Shown: positions 1-11,261, counted from the stretch's first letter. The stretch: DNA of 64,000 bases from Bryopsis sp. KO-2023 (GCA_030272585.1 BSYQ01000002.1:992001-1056000); one strand, 5' to 3'. Numbers and translations are program-made. The notes: generated by a model from the letters alone, not told the origin.

Positions 1-2155
1 CCCGAATCCAGCGATCTCCAGCGCCAGTATACGGTTTCGGCATCGGGAATTTGACCGCATTGGGAATGTGAAGCAAACGATTTTCTGGCCGTGCATAGCC
101 CATAAAATCGGGGCCCCCACTTGGGGGACCAGGAGGTCCGCCTCCTCCGCCACCTCCACCACCACCATCTCCAGGACCGCCTCCTGGGTTCCTAGATGGT
201 CCTTCTCTTCCTCCACCAATATGTGGTCCAGGTGCAGACCCACGGCCACTTCTGTCCGATGGGCCTCCGCCACTTCCATCACCGGAACCATCATCATCTC
301 CACCTCCGCCTCCTCCGCCTGCGCGTTGAGGAATACGCGGATAGGATCCCCATCCCACATAGGGGTTTCCGGATGATGGAGCTCCGTATACATTCACGGA
401 GTGACCTAAGATAGAAGGCCGACTGTATGATGCTCCCATGGCATAATAGCCGGGTGGTGAAATCATTGATGGATGTGATAACACTGGCTGAGAAGCTGGT
501 GGTGGCATGGGTAATGTTCTAGGTGGCTCGGGTGACGTGGTTGTTGGAGTTGTCAGCGGAACAGTTTGTACCACGGGAGAAGCCTGCGTACGCTGTGGCG
601 GTTGTACTTGCTGTAATACCGCTGGTGGTCTTGTATTTGGTGTTTGTCCAAACACAGCGCTAGGCCTCACGGTCGGCCTAGGTACATTTCCCTGTCCGCT
701 GATTGCACTGCCTCGCCCCACTCCAGGAATAATGACTGGGGGTGATGCAGGTCGGGTAATCGGTCTATTTGCCCGCGGGAATACTGGTGGTATTGGCGGG
801 AAACCTACTGAATCCGGGGCAAAGCCGGATGAGGTTTGGGGCGGTTGACCGAATGGAATTTGTACTTCGGACAATCTTGGTGGTTGTGCCACCGTTCTGG
901 TTCCCGCTCCCGCCATAGCAGCCACAAGAGGTGTTTGTTGAGCAGCGGATGCCATTTGTGTGGCAACTGCTGCAGCATCTTTCTTCCGCCAAAACTCAAA
1001 ATTCGACGTGAACTTTGTGTCCGCTACATCTTCAAACACCTTCTTTAGCTCTTGTGCTGTTTCTGGATCTTGTAGCATATCTTGTAACATTTCCCGCGGT
1101 TCTCTGCTCCTTGTTGAGCTTCTTGATCTGCTTCTCCTTGAAGACCGACTCTGACTTCTTTTCAACTCCTCCATTTCCGCTTTCAATGAAGCCGCTGCTT
1201 CTTTTGCAGCCGCTGCCTCCTTTAACAAATAGGCTACTTCCGCATGATGCTGTATTTGAAAACTTTCCGCCCTTTCTTGCGTCTCTTTGAGATCATACTT
1301 AACACGAACGATTTCCTCGAACTGTTTATCTTGACCCGCATCCACTTGCGCCTGTGTCTCCCTCAGTTCTTGTTGAACCGTATCCAACCCCCAAAGGGCG
1401 TCGTTATATTGCCGGTCATACTCTTCTTCGAGTTTCTTCCTTTTTTCGTCCGTGTCAGCTACTTGTTCCGCCAATATCCGCTGAGCCTCTTTGGCTTCGT
1501 CCACCTCTTTCTGGGCGACATCACGGATATTCGCCAAGCCAGCTTCCATTTGGCTGAGCCTCCCCTTGGCTGCAGCATCCAGATCTTGTATCCGCTCATC
1601 CAACCTCTCACTGAGCTGTCCTTCAATCTGGTGATGGCGGGACTGTAGAGTAGAGTCCAACACATCATGTACTTGGGAAGCCATGCTTGAACAAGCTCCC
1701 TCTACCCGACTATCAAGATGTTTGGCGACCTGGGCTGTTCTGTGGGCAGCCTCGTCCGACAATTGGCTATACAACCGCTCTTGCGATTGTTGGAGATCGC
1801 GCTCCTGCAAACCGTCATTGTGAACGTGCAGAGTTTGATTATGTACATTCACTTGGCTTTGGCGCAGGTGCTGCGTTTGCTGATTGATGAATACTCCTGG
1901 CTCTTCGTCCATCTCTTCATCAAATTGCGGGCCATTGTCGGCTTCCTCATCGCCTCCCTCTTCCACCATATCCGGTTGGACGGGTATGCCATACGCTTGT
2001 AGCGGCTGGCCCATTTCTGCCTGGTAGGGCAGTCCGACAGCAGGTATGTCTCCAGCGACGATAATCGGATATAGCGGCGCGCCAGCTGGGGCATCGCGCT
2101 CTTGATTGTCGTCCTCGATTCCATACTCCAGGAATAACTGCTCGTCGTTCCCCAT
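1..2155 (-). CDS. Gag-like retroelement polyprotein, 3' end beyond window
   Basis: An uninterrupted frame starts at an ATG whose first base is 2155 and stays open for 718 codons to the window edge, so the C-terminus is missing. In order it shows an acidic N-terminus, a long Gln/Glu/Ala-rich coiled-coil region (about residues 120-370) with an Arg/Ser-rich patch, a Pro/Thr/Gln-rich region, and a Gly-rich stretch with runs of glycine. It ends in a segment containing KFPMPKPYTGAGDRW. That last motif resembles the start of Gag capsid-like domains of Ty3/Gypsy-type elements (family knowledge, loose match). I infer a retrotransposon Gag polyprotein whose pol part would lie to the left. A host coiled-coil protein is the main alternative. 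No LTR or primer-binding site could be identified upstream. Confidence 0.5.
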   Translation of the reverse strand, partial: MGNDEQLFLEYGIEDDNQERDAPAGAPLYPIIVAGDIPAVGLPYQAEMGQPLQAYGIPVQPDMVEEGGDEEADNGPQFDEEMDEEPGVFINQQTQHLRQSQVNVHNQTLHVHNDGLQERDLQQSQERLYSQLSDEAAHRTAQVAKHLDSRVEGACSSMASQVHDVLDSTLQSRHHQIEGQLSERLDERIQDLDAAAKGRLSQMEAGLANIRDVAQKEVDEAKEAQRILAEQVADTDEKRKKLEEEYDRQYNDALWGLDTVQQELRETQAQVDAGQDKQFEEIVRVKYDLKETQERAESFQIQHHAEVAYLLKEAAAAKEAAASLKAEMEELKRSQSRSSRRSRSRSSTRSREPREMLQDMLQDPETAQELKKVFEDVADTKFTSNFEFWRKKDAAAVATQMASAAQQTPLVAAMAGAGTRTVAQPPRLSEVQIPFGQPPQTSSGFAPDSVGFPPIPPVFPRANRPITRPASPPVIIPGVGRGSAISGQGNVPRPTVRPSAVFGQTPNTRPPAVLQQVQPPQRTQASPVVQTVPLTTPTTTSPEPPRTLPMPPPASQPVLSHPSMISPPGYYAMGASYSRPSILGHSVNVYGAPSSGNPYVGWGSYPRIPQRAGGGGGGGDDDGSGDGSGGGPSDRSGRGSAPGPHIGGGREGPSRNPGGGPGDGGGGGGGGGGPPGPPSGGPDFMGYARPENRLLHIPNAVKFPMPKPYTGAGDRWIR

Positions 2156-2751
2156 GGTGGATGTCTTGACTTGTCGGCGGGCTGATCACGTGTCAGTTCG
2201 GTGAATCACTTTGCCGGTGATCCACGTGACTAATTTGTCACTCTTTGTCGCGCAATTTCTGGCAGCGTAACTTTTGGCGGAGCTCCGTTTCCGTCCAAAG
2301 ACGTCCGCGTAGCGGTTCCGCTTCGTCTGCCTTTCCGTTTAACCACGTTTAGCGTCGACAACTCTGCGACGAACTGAAGTTCTACTACGCCGTGCTGTGT
2401 GGTCGTAGAGTCCGAGGATCTACAGATCCTGCGCGATCTTCGAGGGAATGATCAGGCGCAGCAACGTGCGTTCTATGTCGTCCAGCGTAAAGTTGGTGCG
2501 CAGCAACACGAAGTAGGTTCCAGACACGAGAGGAAACCTTCTTCGACCTAGTTGACCTGATCTTTTGCAACTCGACTGCTAAATTCCCTGTCGATCTTTT
2601 CGAAAAGAAGACTCGACTTGCAGTAGGGGTTGCTTCGGCTCCGAAACCAGTTTGTTAGGCCCTGTTTAGCTAGGCTTTCACTGGGAGGTTGTATGCACAC
2701 TTGAGTTTGAGAAACGAGTGAACAGGGGTGAAACTCGACACTCAGAGATAA
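2156..2751. other. Spacer between Gag-like frame and acidic-repeat gene
   Basis: About 600 bases hold no convincing gene. If the Gag-like frame belongs to an LTR element, its leader and 5' LTR should lie here, but I could not find paired terminal repeats because the other end is outside the window. Confidence 0.3.
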
Positions 2752-5199
2752 TTAATTTTTACAAGTTCTCTCTGAACTTAACACCCTAGAACCCGAATAC
2801 CTGTACCACGACTGTACTACAATTCTAAACGTTCGTATCAGCAACGGCGCCAAATCCTCCTCGCCTCTCGACATCTCCTGAACCTGGTCGTCACTCTCCA
2901 TCTCCTGACCCTGGTCGTCACTCTCCATCTCCTGACCCTGGTCGTCACTCTCCATCTCCGGACCCTGGTCGTCACTCTCCATCTCCGGACCCTGCTCATC
3001 ACTCTCCATCTCCGGAACCTGCTCATCATCCTGCATCTCCCCATCTTGTTCACCACTCAGCTGCGTTTCCTTGGTCCTCTCGGATTGGCCGCCTCCATCA
3101 ACGGCGGTGGAGGTCACCGTGAAAGGGTCACCAACCTGAAGAAATCGCACGAAAATCCTTAGCACACTGCATAACAAAACATGTAAAATCGGATACCGGA
3201 TCTCTCTCACCCATTTATTTGCAAGGTTGTCGGCCCGGTCTAATATTTATCCGGACCGATCCGTGGTAACATTGTACGAAGTAAGCTTGAAAGGAAGATT
3301 TGAGATTATCTGTGTTTTTCGAATTCTAGTCGAAACGTCTACCGATGTTACAGTGGTTACGACCGTAACAACTGATTTCTTGTTCTTTTTTTCTCTTACT
3401 AACGACTCACCTGAGAGTCCACGATCGTCACGCCGGTCTCATTGTACAGGGTTTCTTTTCTTTTCACCACCGTCTTCCACAACAAGTCCGTTTGAAACAT
3501 GTGATCGTTATCCACTAATTTCGTTCTTTGGAGCCCTCCCCTCTTCCCAATGGCTCGTTGTTTCAGTCCAAAACGCAAGTTGTTGATCCTATTGCACAAA
3601 AACGTTTGAACTCCTCACATAAAACATAAATCATCGAAGAAGAGGAAATATATGTTTGTGGGACTTAGTAGATCATGATTGGCTTGGTTCGGGTTCCTAT
3701 TTGTTATAGTCGCATTGGAACAACTATCACTTAATCTATGAAATATTTGCTCTTACCGTTGACTGATCCGGGACGTGAGCACAGACCACCCAATCCGAAA
3801 GTTTTGTTGCGTTCCCAAAACGCCCAGGTTGTTGTCGGCATGGAAGAATATCCTCAAAGTGGCCAGCTCGGCTTGGTCGATAAGGAAGGATCGATTGGTA
3901 TCCGTCACAACCGTTCCTCCGACCTGGGCAAAGAAATGTTTTCAAGAACGTGTTCGCCCACGAAAAGTGACGCATTACACTTAATATTGTATATCTCACA
4001 CATGTTTAAATGAAGCACGTGTTCGCTAAGACGAACGTCCCCGCTGATCCTTCCGATTGGATTCTTTAGTCTGATTGAGATTCGATAAGACGTTCCGATC
4101 TACACAGCTTGAACCGGCCGGGCAGTACTATTCACGGGTCCCCACAACAACCGGTTACTCGAGTTTAATCTCTCAGCATCAAGCCCTTTTAATCCCAATG
4201 AATACTGTTCTAAAAGTTATCACTTACTTTATTGCCATTCTCGAAATCAGCTTTTCGCGCCATTGTTCGATGTCCATCAGGCATGACCTCTTGCGGCCAG
4301 AACTCTGCAATCAACTTTAAGGAAAGAACATTGTTAAATTATTAACATGACACCCAAATACAATAAAGAACAAGTCACTTTATAGAAAAAAACGACAACA
4401 AATAAACAAGTTTAAAAAAATGAAAAATAGTGGAGAGCTTAGAGTTATGCTTACGTTATCTAGCCATCGGAACATTGTCGTGTTTGGCCATTGGTAGGTT
4501 GTGCGGGTGCCAGTCTTCTTCTCCGTCCTCCGCGAAGCATCATGCGCCCCCTTCGTGTTTTTCACCCTGTTTTTCTTTCCCTTTCCAGAAGCGGGGGTGG
4601 CTGTGTTCGCAACGTTGGAAACCTGTACGTTGCAAAAAAACTTTGAGTATAGTAGTACGGGTATTGACAATATGCAAAAAAAACATCACACAAAGAACGA
4701 ACCCTCTCGACCTCAGCCTCCGGACCGATGATCACCACGACCTTCTCCTTCAGCCTGAACAAGAGGGGCTCGAGTGTCTTCACTCGATCCTCAAAGTTCT
4801 CCCCCACGACCGTTCGAATCATCTCTCCCCCCTTCCCCCAGATCCGAGCGGTCCGAGAATGGAAAGTCTAAATTCAACGCCAATAGGTCAGGATTGGGCC
4901 ATTTTATGCGACTGACGGGTGAGGACTCCATTACCCGTCTTTATCGTGAAAACGAGTGAAAACCATTATAACAGACTCCACATAGCTTCATAGAAGTCAA
5001 CACAAAATCCAAACTCGTTTCAAACCCGTTCCAAACTTACATGAACAAACGAGTCCGCCAAATGAGTCTCTGGGTGAAAAGGCCGGAGAAAATCCCCAAC
5101 TGCCTCCAACGACCCCCCCTCCAAACCCCCCAAGGCACCCACAAGCCTGTCCAGCTCCGCAAGCTCCCCCACCACGATCGCCAATATCAAGACTAACAT
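2752..5199 (-). CDS. Unrecognised multi-exon protein with C-terminal acidic decapeptide repeats
   Basis: A phase-consistent model on the minus strand: exons 5199-5041, 4867-4703 (end approximate), 4622-4455, 4314-4228, 3923-3757, 3588-3411 and 3135-2752, all but one donor clearly GT. It gives about 435 residues. The start is an ATG followed by a hydrophobic stretch (MLVLILAIVVGELAELDRL), which could be a signal anchor. The middle has a basic Lys/Arg/Thr-rich part and then a segment with RIGWSVLTSRISQRINNLRF. The last exon carries about six copies of a ten-residue unit of the type EMESDDQGP. I recognise no family. Donor usage at the second exon (GTTCGT or GTCGAG) is weak and the start exon is the least certain part. 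Confidence 0.5.
2873..3036 (-). repeat. 30-bp tandem repeat encoding acidic decapeptides
   Basis: Five to six direct copies of a 30-bp unit containing CTCTCCATCTCC and GGTCGTCACT. The unit is a multiple of three and stays in frame inside the last exon of the gene at 2752-5199, encoding EMESDDQGP-like units. Copies differ by a few bases. Confidence 0.93.
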
Positions 5200-5339
5200 G
5201 ATCTTCAATCTTAACAACAAAAAATTACAATCCGTTATGATTTTTCAACCACCTCTATGCCAGAGGTGAGAGACTAGGCTATAACTGACAGGTGGGGAAA
5301 ACTCCGTAAAATCTGGAAAAAAAAAGGGTTTTCCTAGAA

Positions 5340-6125
5340 ACAAAATTCCTTTAGGAGAAAAAGTATACTGTGCGATGTTCGCGTGTTTACTGCAAAACAT
5401 GGCTGTGGATAGTTTGGAAAAGCATCGCGCAATATGGTTCAAAACATCGCACAGGGGTCGCACAACATCGCACAGGGGACGCAATTACATTTGCACGCTG
5501 TGCAATTCCTAAAATCGTGTATGCGAGACCTTAGTTTTCTGTGCGATTGTATTGGGAGACGTCGCACAATATGGGTGTTCCCATAGTTCGTTACAGGCAT
5601 GTTAACTAAACACCACACTAATTTCCGGGTCGAAACCAGGGAAACGGGCCGCAGGAGCCCGTTCCAGTTTAACTAAACACCAAGGGAAAAAAAAAACAAA
5701 AACAAAAGCAAAAACAAAAAAGCGAAGCGAAGCGAAGCCCCACCTGACCACCTGGAGGCGGCGCGCACAGCGGTAAGAGCGTTTTTTCCCCTTAGCGAAT
5801 GGCGAAGTTTTGAATGCGGCAAGTAAATCCCGTGAAAAAACCTGGAAAGGTGCGCAAAAACTTCAGTTACATCGCACAGGAGTTGAACGCTTTCTGGGCA
5901 ATGTCGATTTTTTCGATTTTTTCGATTTTTTCGATTTTTTTACAGTGGCGACGACGACTATCACGGCTACATTTGAGAGGAACTTCTGGGAGTCGAACCC
6001 AGTTTTTTCCGTTCGTTCCACAACCGTTTTCTAAGCGACGAACCACACTTCTGCATCTGATCCGAAATTGCGCTAACATCGCACAAAATTCTGTACATCG
6101 CACAGACGGTGTTTTCCCATAGTGG
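5340..6125. repeat. CGCACA-motif element with tRNA-like head
   Basis: The stretch is studded with the motif ATCGCACA and its complement (for example near 5370, 5450-5475, 5560, 5870, 6080 and 6095). A tRNA-like segment lies inside it, and both halves end near TCCCATAG (about 5578 and 6114). It also holds short runs of GAAGC near 5722-5735 and of TCGATTTTTT at 5907-5940. I read it as a non-autonomous repeat, probably SINE-like, related to repeats at 10.7 kb and 17.5-18.45 kb. No gene is supported here. Confidence 0.5.
5976..6050 (-). repeat. tRNA-like SINE head
   Basis: On the minus strand a box-A-like segment (TGGTTCGTCGCTTAGAA) is followed about 40 bases later by a box-B-like GGGTTCGACTCCC. 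Stem pairing outside the T arm is poor, so this looks tRNA-derived rather than a working tRNA. Confidence 0.45.
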
Positions 6126-6963
6126 ATACACTCTGCAAGCACGACTTTTTTGAACTGCAGCACGTGAGGTATGGCGCGAAAAGAAAAAAAAAAGAAAAAG
6201 CAAGGAAGCAGAGGGTTTACGAAGAAGCACTGTGTCAAGTCGACTGTCAGAAACCAGTGTTCGCCTCTTGAGCGCGGTGGGCTGTGGCTATCTGAAACTT
6301 TTCTTGGCTTGCTCCTGTTGAGGATCGCACTCAGACATGTTATGCGTTTTCCCGCGCGGGGGCAGGTTCAGAAAAAATGGTAGTTCTAGAGTTGGGGTAG
6401 GGTAGGGCAGGGGCACCCTCCAATGTCTTAAAGAGCGGTTATATTTCCCCATCTTCGCCTTTTCCAATCGTTGAGAAGCATCATTGGCATTTGACATCGA
6501 AATATGTTAAGCGCTTTGTTCTGTCGGAAAAGCAGCCCCGACGCTTCCGCCCATTGTTCATTTGGTTGGTTTCGCGCTGTGGCGTGGTCTTAAGAAACTT
6601 CCCCTGTTGCTCATGTTTATCGACTGCGTTGGCGTGTGTCGAGTGGAGGGAAGTGTTCTTAGTTATGAGGTTGTCGTTGATGAGGAAGTGCTCTACGTAT
6701 TTTAATGGACGACGAATAGAGTTGTCCATGTTCAGGTTGGCCGCAGGTGAAGCGTGTTTGTGTTTCTTCTTACGACGTTTCGAAACAAATCATTTGTTGG
6801 AGGCAACATGGGGCCTGAGCTCTTGCTTTTAGCTTCTCTGAGTCTTGCTGTGCAGTGTTGGAATGCACTGCTAAGTTTTGTATTACGATTCTTAGGGGCT
6901 TCTAGTTCTCGCTCAGTGTACAGAAGGTTGACCTGCCCTGTTTGACGCCTCCAGCGTTTCGAC
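6126..6963. other. Region upstream of SKP1
   Basis: No exon could be supported. Small frames exist on both strands without splice or family support. The stretch directly precedes the SKP1 start codon and probably holds its promoter. Confidence 0.3.
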
Positions 6964-8027
6964 ATGGCGGAAAGCAAGGTGCGTCTCAATACGGACGTTT
7001 TGTGTGGGGAGTGCCGTTCATTTTTTAGGGTGATGGAGAGCGACCCGGGGTTTTCTTCCCCTGTTCTTAGATTATCAAGCTGAAGTCTTCTGACGATGAG
7101 TGTTTTGAAGTTCCAGAGGCAGTGGCACTTAGAAGCGAAACGATCAAGAACATGATCGAAGGTGACAGGATCTCGACGATTTTACGTTTCTTTCTCAAAG
7201 TGGAGAAAAAGGCCTGCGTTTGGGGGGTTGCTTTAGAGTGTGTGTGTGTGTGTTTTCGTTCGTGTTCTGAGGTTTAATTGCACAGTCCTGGAAGGCTGTT
7301 TGTGTTTGGGGGGGGGAGGAGTGATGTTTGAAAGCGCCTTTTCTCTAGGTGGAGATTCCTGGGTATTGTCAACAACAGTTTTTATGCAGGAGCAAATAAC
7401 TGATCCCCCAAGTGGGATGTTGGTTGTCATTGCTTGTGCAGATATCCAGGGAGTGGAGGGTTACATTGTTCCCTTACCTGATGTCAACAGTACGACTCTG
7501 AGGAAAGTGATTGAGTATTGCCAGTACCATGTGGATGCTGAAGAGAAGGACCAGAATGGCAATCCCAAGAAGGGGGAGGAGGAAGTCAGAAACTGGGACC
7601 AAGTGTACATACAGGTTGACATCGACACCCTCTACACACTTATCTTGATGAGCGGCAACTGCATCTCCAGTATTTTTTACATGTTATACGAATCTCCTAG
7701 TGTTTTATTTAAATTTCTGCTCCTGATAATGATGGGGTCTGTCTTGATGTGTTTGTTTCCATGTATTTCCCAGGCTGCATCTAACTTGAAAATCACAAGC
7801 TTGCAAGATCTGTGCTGCCAGAGGATTGCCGACATGAATAGAGGTAAAGTCAGAGTTGGATTGTTGAATTAATTGTGCCATGCGATTATCTGATTATTGC
7901 TCTTGACGCCTTTTTGGTCTGACTGAGAACACATATGTCCGACTTGTTTGCATTCCTTTTGACTTGGTGATAACTTCTACTTGCAGGGAGAACAAAACAG
8001 GAGATCAGAGCAATGTTCAATATCACG
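6964..8027 (+). CDS. SKP1: SKP1-like SCF ubiquitin ligase adaptor (last exon not found)
   Basis: SKP1 links F-box proteins to cullin-1 in SCF ubiquitin ligases. Exons by phase: 6964-6978, 7071-7161, 7442-7647, 7774-7843, 7987-8027, about 141 codons. Visible are the N-terminal BTB/POZ-like part (IIKLKSSDDECFEVPEAVA and YIVPLPDVNSTTLRKVIEYC), the loop with GNPKKGEEE, the WDQVYIQVD segment, and the helices LQDLCCQRIADM and RTKQEIRAMFNIT, all in normal SKP1 order. The usual last 20 or so residues after FNI (typically an acidic NDFTPEEE-type tail with an EN-W motif, part of the F-box contact) are not visible downstream. The third intron (7648-7773) starts with ATGAGC instead of GT. It is 126 bases long and open in frame, so retention would insert 42 residues. 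Identity as SKP1 is secure; integrity is not. Confidence 0.9.
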
Positions 8028-9060
8028 GTAATCTTCTTTTGAGAACAAATGTTTCAAAGGTTCCTTCAATTATTCTGTTGGTGTTCTAAATTCCTCCTTG
8101 CTTTCGTTACTGAGAAAAAACCCACCAGATAGTTTTATTGTTGCAGGTGCTGGTGTTCCTCTTCAAAAAAGGGGTTCTTGTGACGCTCTTTTTTTAAACA
8201 GACATTGGCCAGGACATTCCCTGTCTTCGAACAAACATGGTGTGAGAGATGTTTCAGGTGGCTCAAAAAACGACCTCGTTTATCAGCATGGCTGAGTCTT
8301 TCGGTCAAAGACAACTCCTCAAAGACGGCGTCCCCCTTCTGGTGGCGGGTCAGCTTCCATCAAAAGCTCAGATGCACCCCAGCCACTGGATACTTCAACT
8401 CCACTAAAACACTGCACAAGATTTTCAGGAAACCACCAATGTATTGCGAGCCTTTTTCCTTAATTCCGCGTTATCCAATACTGTAGCTTTGTAGTCCTGA
8501 TGTTGAGTGTTCTGTTTGCTGTCTCTTGTATTGCAGAATCTGTTGTTCGATGCCAAAGTCTGACCCTTCTTTGTGGGGTGTGGGAACCAAATCAGCGTGT
8601 GTTGCTGGTAGTTAACTGGCCAGCAGTGTCTTAATAACCTCTCGAAAGACGGCTTATCATGAAAGTGGCGGCGCAACCAAACTTAAAAACTGGGTTCGAG
8701 CCATGTGAATTGGACTTTCAGACTCCTTTCAGAACTCCACATATTTGGCAGAAAGCATCTATTAAACTATAAACACAATAATTTTCATGGGAAGGAAGTT
8801 GTAAAGGTTTATTTTCTCAGCACTTCACTCTTATAGATATAGCAAACAGCCTTTTTTTAATGTGTAATTACAAAACAGAATTTCCTGTCAACAGTGACTT
8901 TTGGGTGATTTTTGTGTGAGGTTAAGTACCAAATCGATTGACTTGTGAGGTCCGACTGTCCGGTCATGAAGTGATTGCTCACTTTTCTCGAATCTTTTTT
9001 CTTTAAATATAGAACCCCTCCCATACCCCTTCCCCCCCCCCCCCAAAAAAAAAAAACACC
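8028..9060. other. Region downstream of SKP1
   Basis: I searched for the missing SKP1 C-terminal exon and saw no good candidate. One weak option is a short frame after an AG near 8536. The stretch ends with a C-run followed by an A-run (about 9030-9057), just past the stop of the gene on the minus strand. Confidence 0.3.
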
Positions 9061-10092
9061 TCATACTAGCTCCCCCAGCCGCCGAAAAATCCAAGGCGAC
9101 CCAAATCCCGGTGGGGGAAGTACTCCGTGTCCTCGAACAAACGCATCCACAAAGTCAACTATTCGAGGGACCTCAGCCCCGTGTTGTACAAGACCTGCAA
9201 AAAAAACACTCCAAGGGCTCGAAACAAACGCTATCCCTGAACCTTCCGTATTCATTGTAAACCCTGGCTTAGAAACTACACAATCACGATGCCCTTTCAT
9301 CCCAATCTCACCCCAAGCTGCAAACTTTGGGTATTTTTCAAAAACACATCAAGGCGCGTGCAATCACAACAGTTGATCACCTTGCATTGTCTCCAAGAGC
9401 TCCTGTAAGGTTTCTGGGTCTTCAAAAATGTGATCCGGAAAGAGAAACACTCCAGTCCCAAGATCTCGGCTCAAAACGCCGCCCATCAGCCCTCCGCGCG
9501 AAATCATCATCTCGTGATTGTCAATAAATACTAGGGTAGCGGCCCCAAAACATATTGCTATAGCCCGGGGGTTATTTCCCGACATCCAAAACCCATACAC
9601 AACACAATGCTGTTATTGTCGAGTGGTTTCACATGTTTCAAGACTTTTTCGAACAATGCCCGAAGTCGTTGCTTCACTCGCGATCTCGACGGTAGTAGCC
9701 TCCTACAAGACAACTGTCGACCAACTCCATCCGCGGTAAAGTTGGTCATCAGCCAACTAAATGCAAAATAAAAATCGTGAAATCAAATTTGCCCTCCACG
9801 TTTTGGGTCAAAAACACGTCCACAGAACAACACCAGTGCATTTAAAAAATACAGAGCTTTTCCCTCTTGAGCTCACCTCTACCAGCTCGTCGGACGGCGG
9901 GGCGTACTTCACCATTGCTTTGGACTCATTCGCACCATCGGGGCGGCTTGCGGCCAACTCTGCTCTGGGCAGTGGGGGAGCGCAGGGCTGCAAATGACCC
10001 CTTCTTCTTTAACGCCATATCCACCACGACCCGACGGGCAAACCTAGAGATCCCAAGGCGCACGCAGAAACCAGTGCGATTTTGCTCACCAT
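9061..10092 (-). CDS. Unrecognised multi-exon gene, possible signal peptide
   Basis: The two last exons are firm: 9609-9381 and 9194-9061, joined in phase 1 by a GTGATC donor and a T-rich acceptor. They encode a part with WMSGNNPRAIAICFGAATL, FIDNHEMMISRGG and FPDHIFEDPETLQELL, then VPRIVDFVDAFVRGHGVLPP and the stop. Upstream, an exon around 9993-9874 encodes MVKYAPPSDELVE before a GTGAGC donor. A possible first exon at 10092 begins MVSKIALVSACALGSLGLP, signal-peptide-like. The section 9610-9750 has frames I could not join without a stop, so an exon is missing or the gene is damaged there. I do not recognise the family. A decayed copy of the last exon lies at 28735-28905. Confidence 0.45.
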
Positions 10093-10689
10093 TCTTGCTG
10101 TGTGGATAGAAAGTCTGCGCAAACACTGGTGAGATTTCGTGTTGACCTCCGCACGATATACCGGTGAGGTATATCCTGATGTCGTTATTTGTGGTTGGCC
10201 GAGAGCACTTGGTGAACTGTTGGTTGACGCATCGAATGAAGCAACATAGAAACGCCGCCGTCGCGTAGCTTTTACTGGCTTAAAAGCATTTAGGAAGAAA
10301 AAGACATCCAGCGAGGTCGCTTCGAGCTGAGGACAGAACCCCAGAGCTCCAGCATCGCTACGTGGCATCCCTGGGGGAGGTATTTTGAGCATCCGCTCAA
10401 GGGAAAAAAAAAAAAAGAGTGGCAGGTTTCTGATATCCAGAGTAGGAGCGACCGAAATGCAAGTGCGGAAACGATGTGTTCTCTTCTTTTTTTCTACCCA
10501 GAGTCACCCTATCCCAAGAGCTAAATTCGATTATTCTTTGTACAATTCATTATCAGTCGTGATATTTCACTATGGTTGGGCCTACTAAAACAGAGAAGGC
10601 TTCTACACAAGCACTCAAAAAATATGAATCAACTGCTGGATGCCGTTAAGATCAACACCTACAAGGAGAAAAGGTGAGAGGAAGCTCTG

Positions 10690-10966
10690 TGCGGCGTTAA
10701 AGCACCTCTGTGCGGGGCTGTAATGTCGTTGTGCCGGGTGAGGCTGATTAGGCTGTTGCAAGTGCTTGTGGGTCAGGGGGCTTCTGAGCGGGGTGAATCA
10801 AGCCCTGTGCGGGGTATAAATGCCGCTGTGCCGGGTGAGGCTTTAGCAGGAAAATAACAAAGAAAAAAAGGAAAAAAAGGGAACCCACAAAATTCAGAGT
10901 GTAGCGGGACTCGAACCCACCACCAACAAAGCTGCAGTCACGCGCTCTAACAACGTAGACCAAGCG
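10690..10966 (-). repeat. SINE-like element: tRNA-Cys-like head plus CCCCGCAC body
   Basis: Read on the minus strand, a tRNA-like head (10966 to about 10895) shows GACTGCAGCT at the anticodon position and GGGTTCGAGTCCC as box B. It is followed by a body with several GGCACAGCGG and CCCCGCACAGGGCT blocks. The acceptor stem does not pair well, so it is not a functional tRNA. The body motif links it to the repeats at 5.3-6.1 and 17.5-18.4 kb. Confidence 0.5.
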
Positions 10967-11069
10967 AACACAATATCTTTGAATCTAAACGCTCCCTAAC
11001 CCCCTTTAGCGTTATAATGCCTAATTAGGGGATAAGTCACAAACACTTAAGCACACACACACCAAATGT

Positions 11070-11152
11070 GCTCTGGGGGAATCGAACCCTCGACCGCACC
11101 GCCTAAGGTTATTCACCTTATCGGTGGAACACCCTAAGCCACAATACTTCAC
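11070..11152 (-). repeat. tRNA-like pseudogene or SINE head
   Basis: The minus strand shows GAGGGTTCGATTCCCCC as a good T arm, with a D-arm-like GTGGCTTAGGGTG about 50 bases earlier. The rest folds poorly. Confidence 0.4.
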
Positions 11153-11261
11153 CGATGTTAAGTTACTTTGTAACACTATTTTTATTTTATTTTACGGAAT
11201 TGCCAAAAGATTAAGGGATATCATTGCAACACCCAAGATTTTAACGTGTTCCGCTTGGCTT

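Noticed and set aside
507-848. Plus-strand open frame of 113 residues
   Set aside because: It is a shadow of the long minus-strand Gag-like frame at 1-2155.
2156-2751. LTR upstream of the Gag-like frame
   Set aside because: No partner repeat, TG...CA ends or primer-binding site could be shown within the window.
7240-7872. Single 210-residue frame as the SKP1 product
   Set aside because: Its first part lacks homology and its middle contains the 126-base intron; the spliced model matches SKP1 end to end up to FNI.
10895-10966. Functional tRNA-Cys
   Set aside because: The anticodon and T arm look right but the acceptor and D stems do not pair; better explained as a SINE head.
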